Shown here one piece after another: positions 5,855-5,958 of a DNA stretch of 5,958 bases (its first letter is position 1; every line of letters begins with the position of its first letter). The position numbers and the translations under genes are program-made. The notes under the pieces were generated by a model. That model was not told where the DNA came from. It searched no databases and saw only the letters and a list, made by a program, of their open reading frames with translations. The DNA lies in assembly GCA_027053135.1 (NCBI GenBank), contig JALUEA010000015.1:1-5958 (forward strand), in the 5' to 3' direction. This DNA is from Candidatus Altimarinota bacterium. Its GTDB lineage: Bacteria; Patescibacteriota; Gracilibacteria; CAIRYL01.

Positions 5855-5957
5855 AAAATTTTTCTTTATCTTTTTCTACATCTGTAAATGGCCCATTTTT
5901 TGCTTCTATTATTTTAGTGTTGTCTTCCAATATTTCATATCCATGACCACCATAAGC
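5853..5957 (-). CDS. C-terminal end of a cupin-like protein (5' partial)
   Basis: The frame is open from the right edge of the window to a TAG at 5853-5855 and gives 34 residues: AYGGHGYEILEDNTKIIEAK followed by NGPFTDVEKDKEKF. The GGHGYEILED turn followed by IIEAKNGPF and an acidic DK ending resembles the last strands of cupin-fold proteins found in sugar-nucleotide and surface-glycan clusters. The fragment is too short for certainty. The stop overlaps the ribosome site of the aminotransferase, so both belong to one operon. Confidence 0.5.
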   Translation of the reverse strand, partial: AYGGHGYEILEDNTKIIEAKNGPFTDVEKDKEKF

Positions 5958-5958
5958 A

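Overview
The window is AT-rich bacterial DNA read with the standard code: long glycine-containing proteins such as PurK and ClpP are uninterrupted, so UGA is not recoded. The five genes that read as native (a surface protein, purN, clpP, purK and a SLATT-like membrane protein) all stop with TAA and are packed with gaps of 3 to 19 bases. None has a visible Shine-Dalgarno sequence, and CGA is their favoured arginine codon (15 of 27 by hand count). These traits would fit a small-genome lineage such as Patescibacteria/CPR, but no marker here fixes the taxonomy, so this is only a weak inference.

Left part (1-2184, + strand): the 3' end of a large exported protein with an N-terminal membrane anchor, a FecR-like beta domain, two Ig-like domains and a Ser/Thr/Pro tail. 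It is followed after 19 bases by purN (GAR formyltransferase, de novo purine synthesis). Middle (2195-4093): clpP on the - strand, convergent with purN, and purK (N5-CAIR synthetase) on the + strand. The last two share a 129-base divergent promoter region with an extended -10 box in each direction and a symmetric set of TCTCT/AGAGA dyads that could be an operator. Then (4100-4624), 6 bases after purK, comes a two-helix membrane protein that resembles the SLATT family of predicted pore-forming conflict-system effectors.

Right part (4628-5958, - strand): a damaged surface-sugar locus. In transcription order it has the last 34 codons of a cupin-like protein, a DegT/DnrJ/EryC1 sugar aminotransferase broken by a frameshift at an A7 run and lacking its C-terminal part, and, joined directly to the break, a 5-helix half of an EamA-type transporter. 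The aminotransferase has a strong AGGAG ribosome site and no CGA arginine codons (0 of 7). The EamA piece uses CGA (2 of 2), so the join at about 5074-5101 may be a deletion or insertion boundary between foreign and resident DNA.

No RNA genes, CRISPR arrays, transposases or clear terminators were found. The most interesting points are the SLATT-like protein without its usual partner, the dyad pair between clpP and purK, and the frameshifted, truncated aminotransferase fused at its break to a half transporter.
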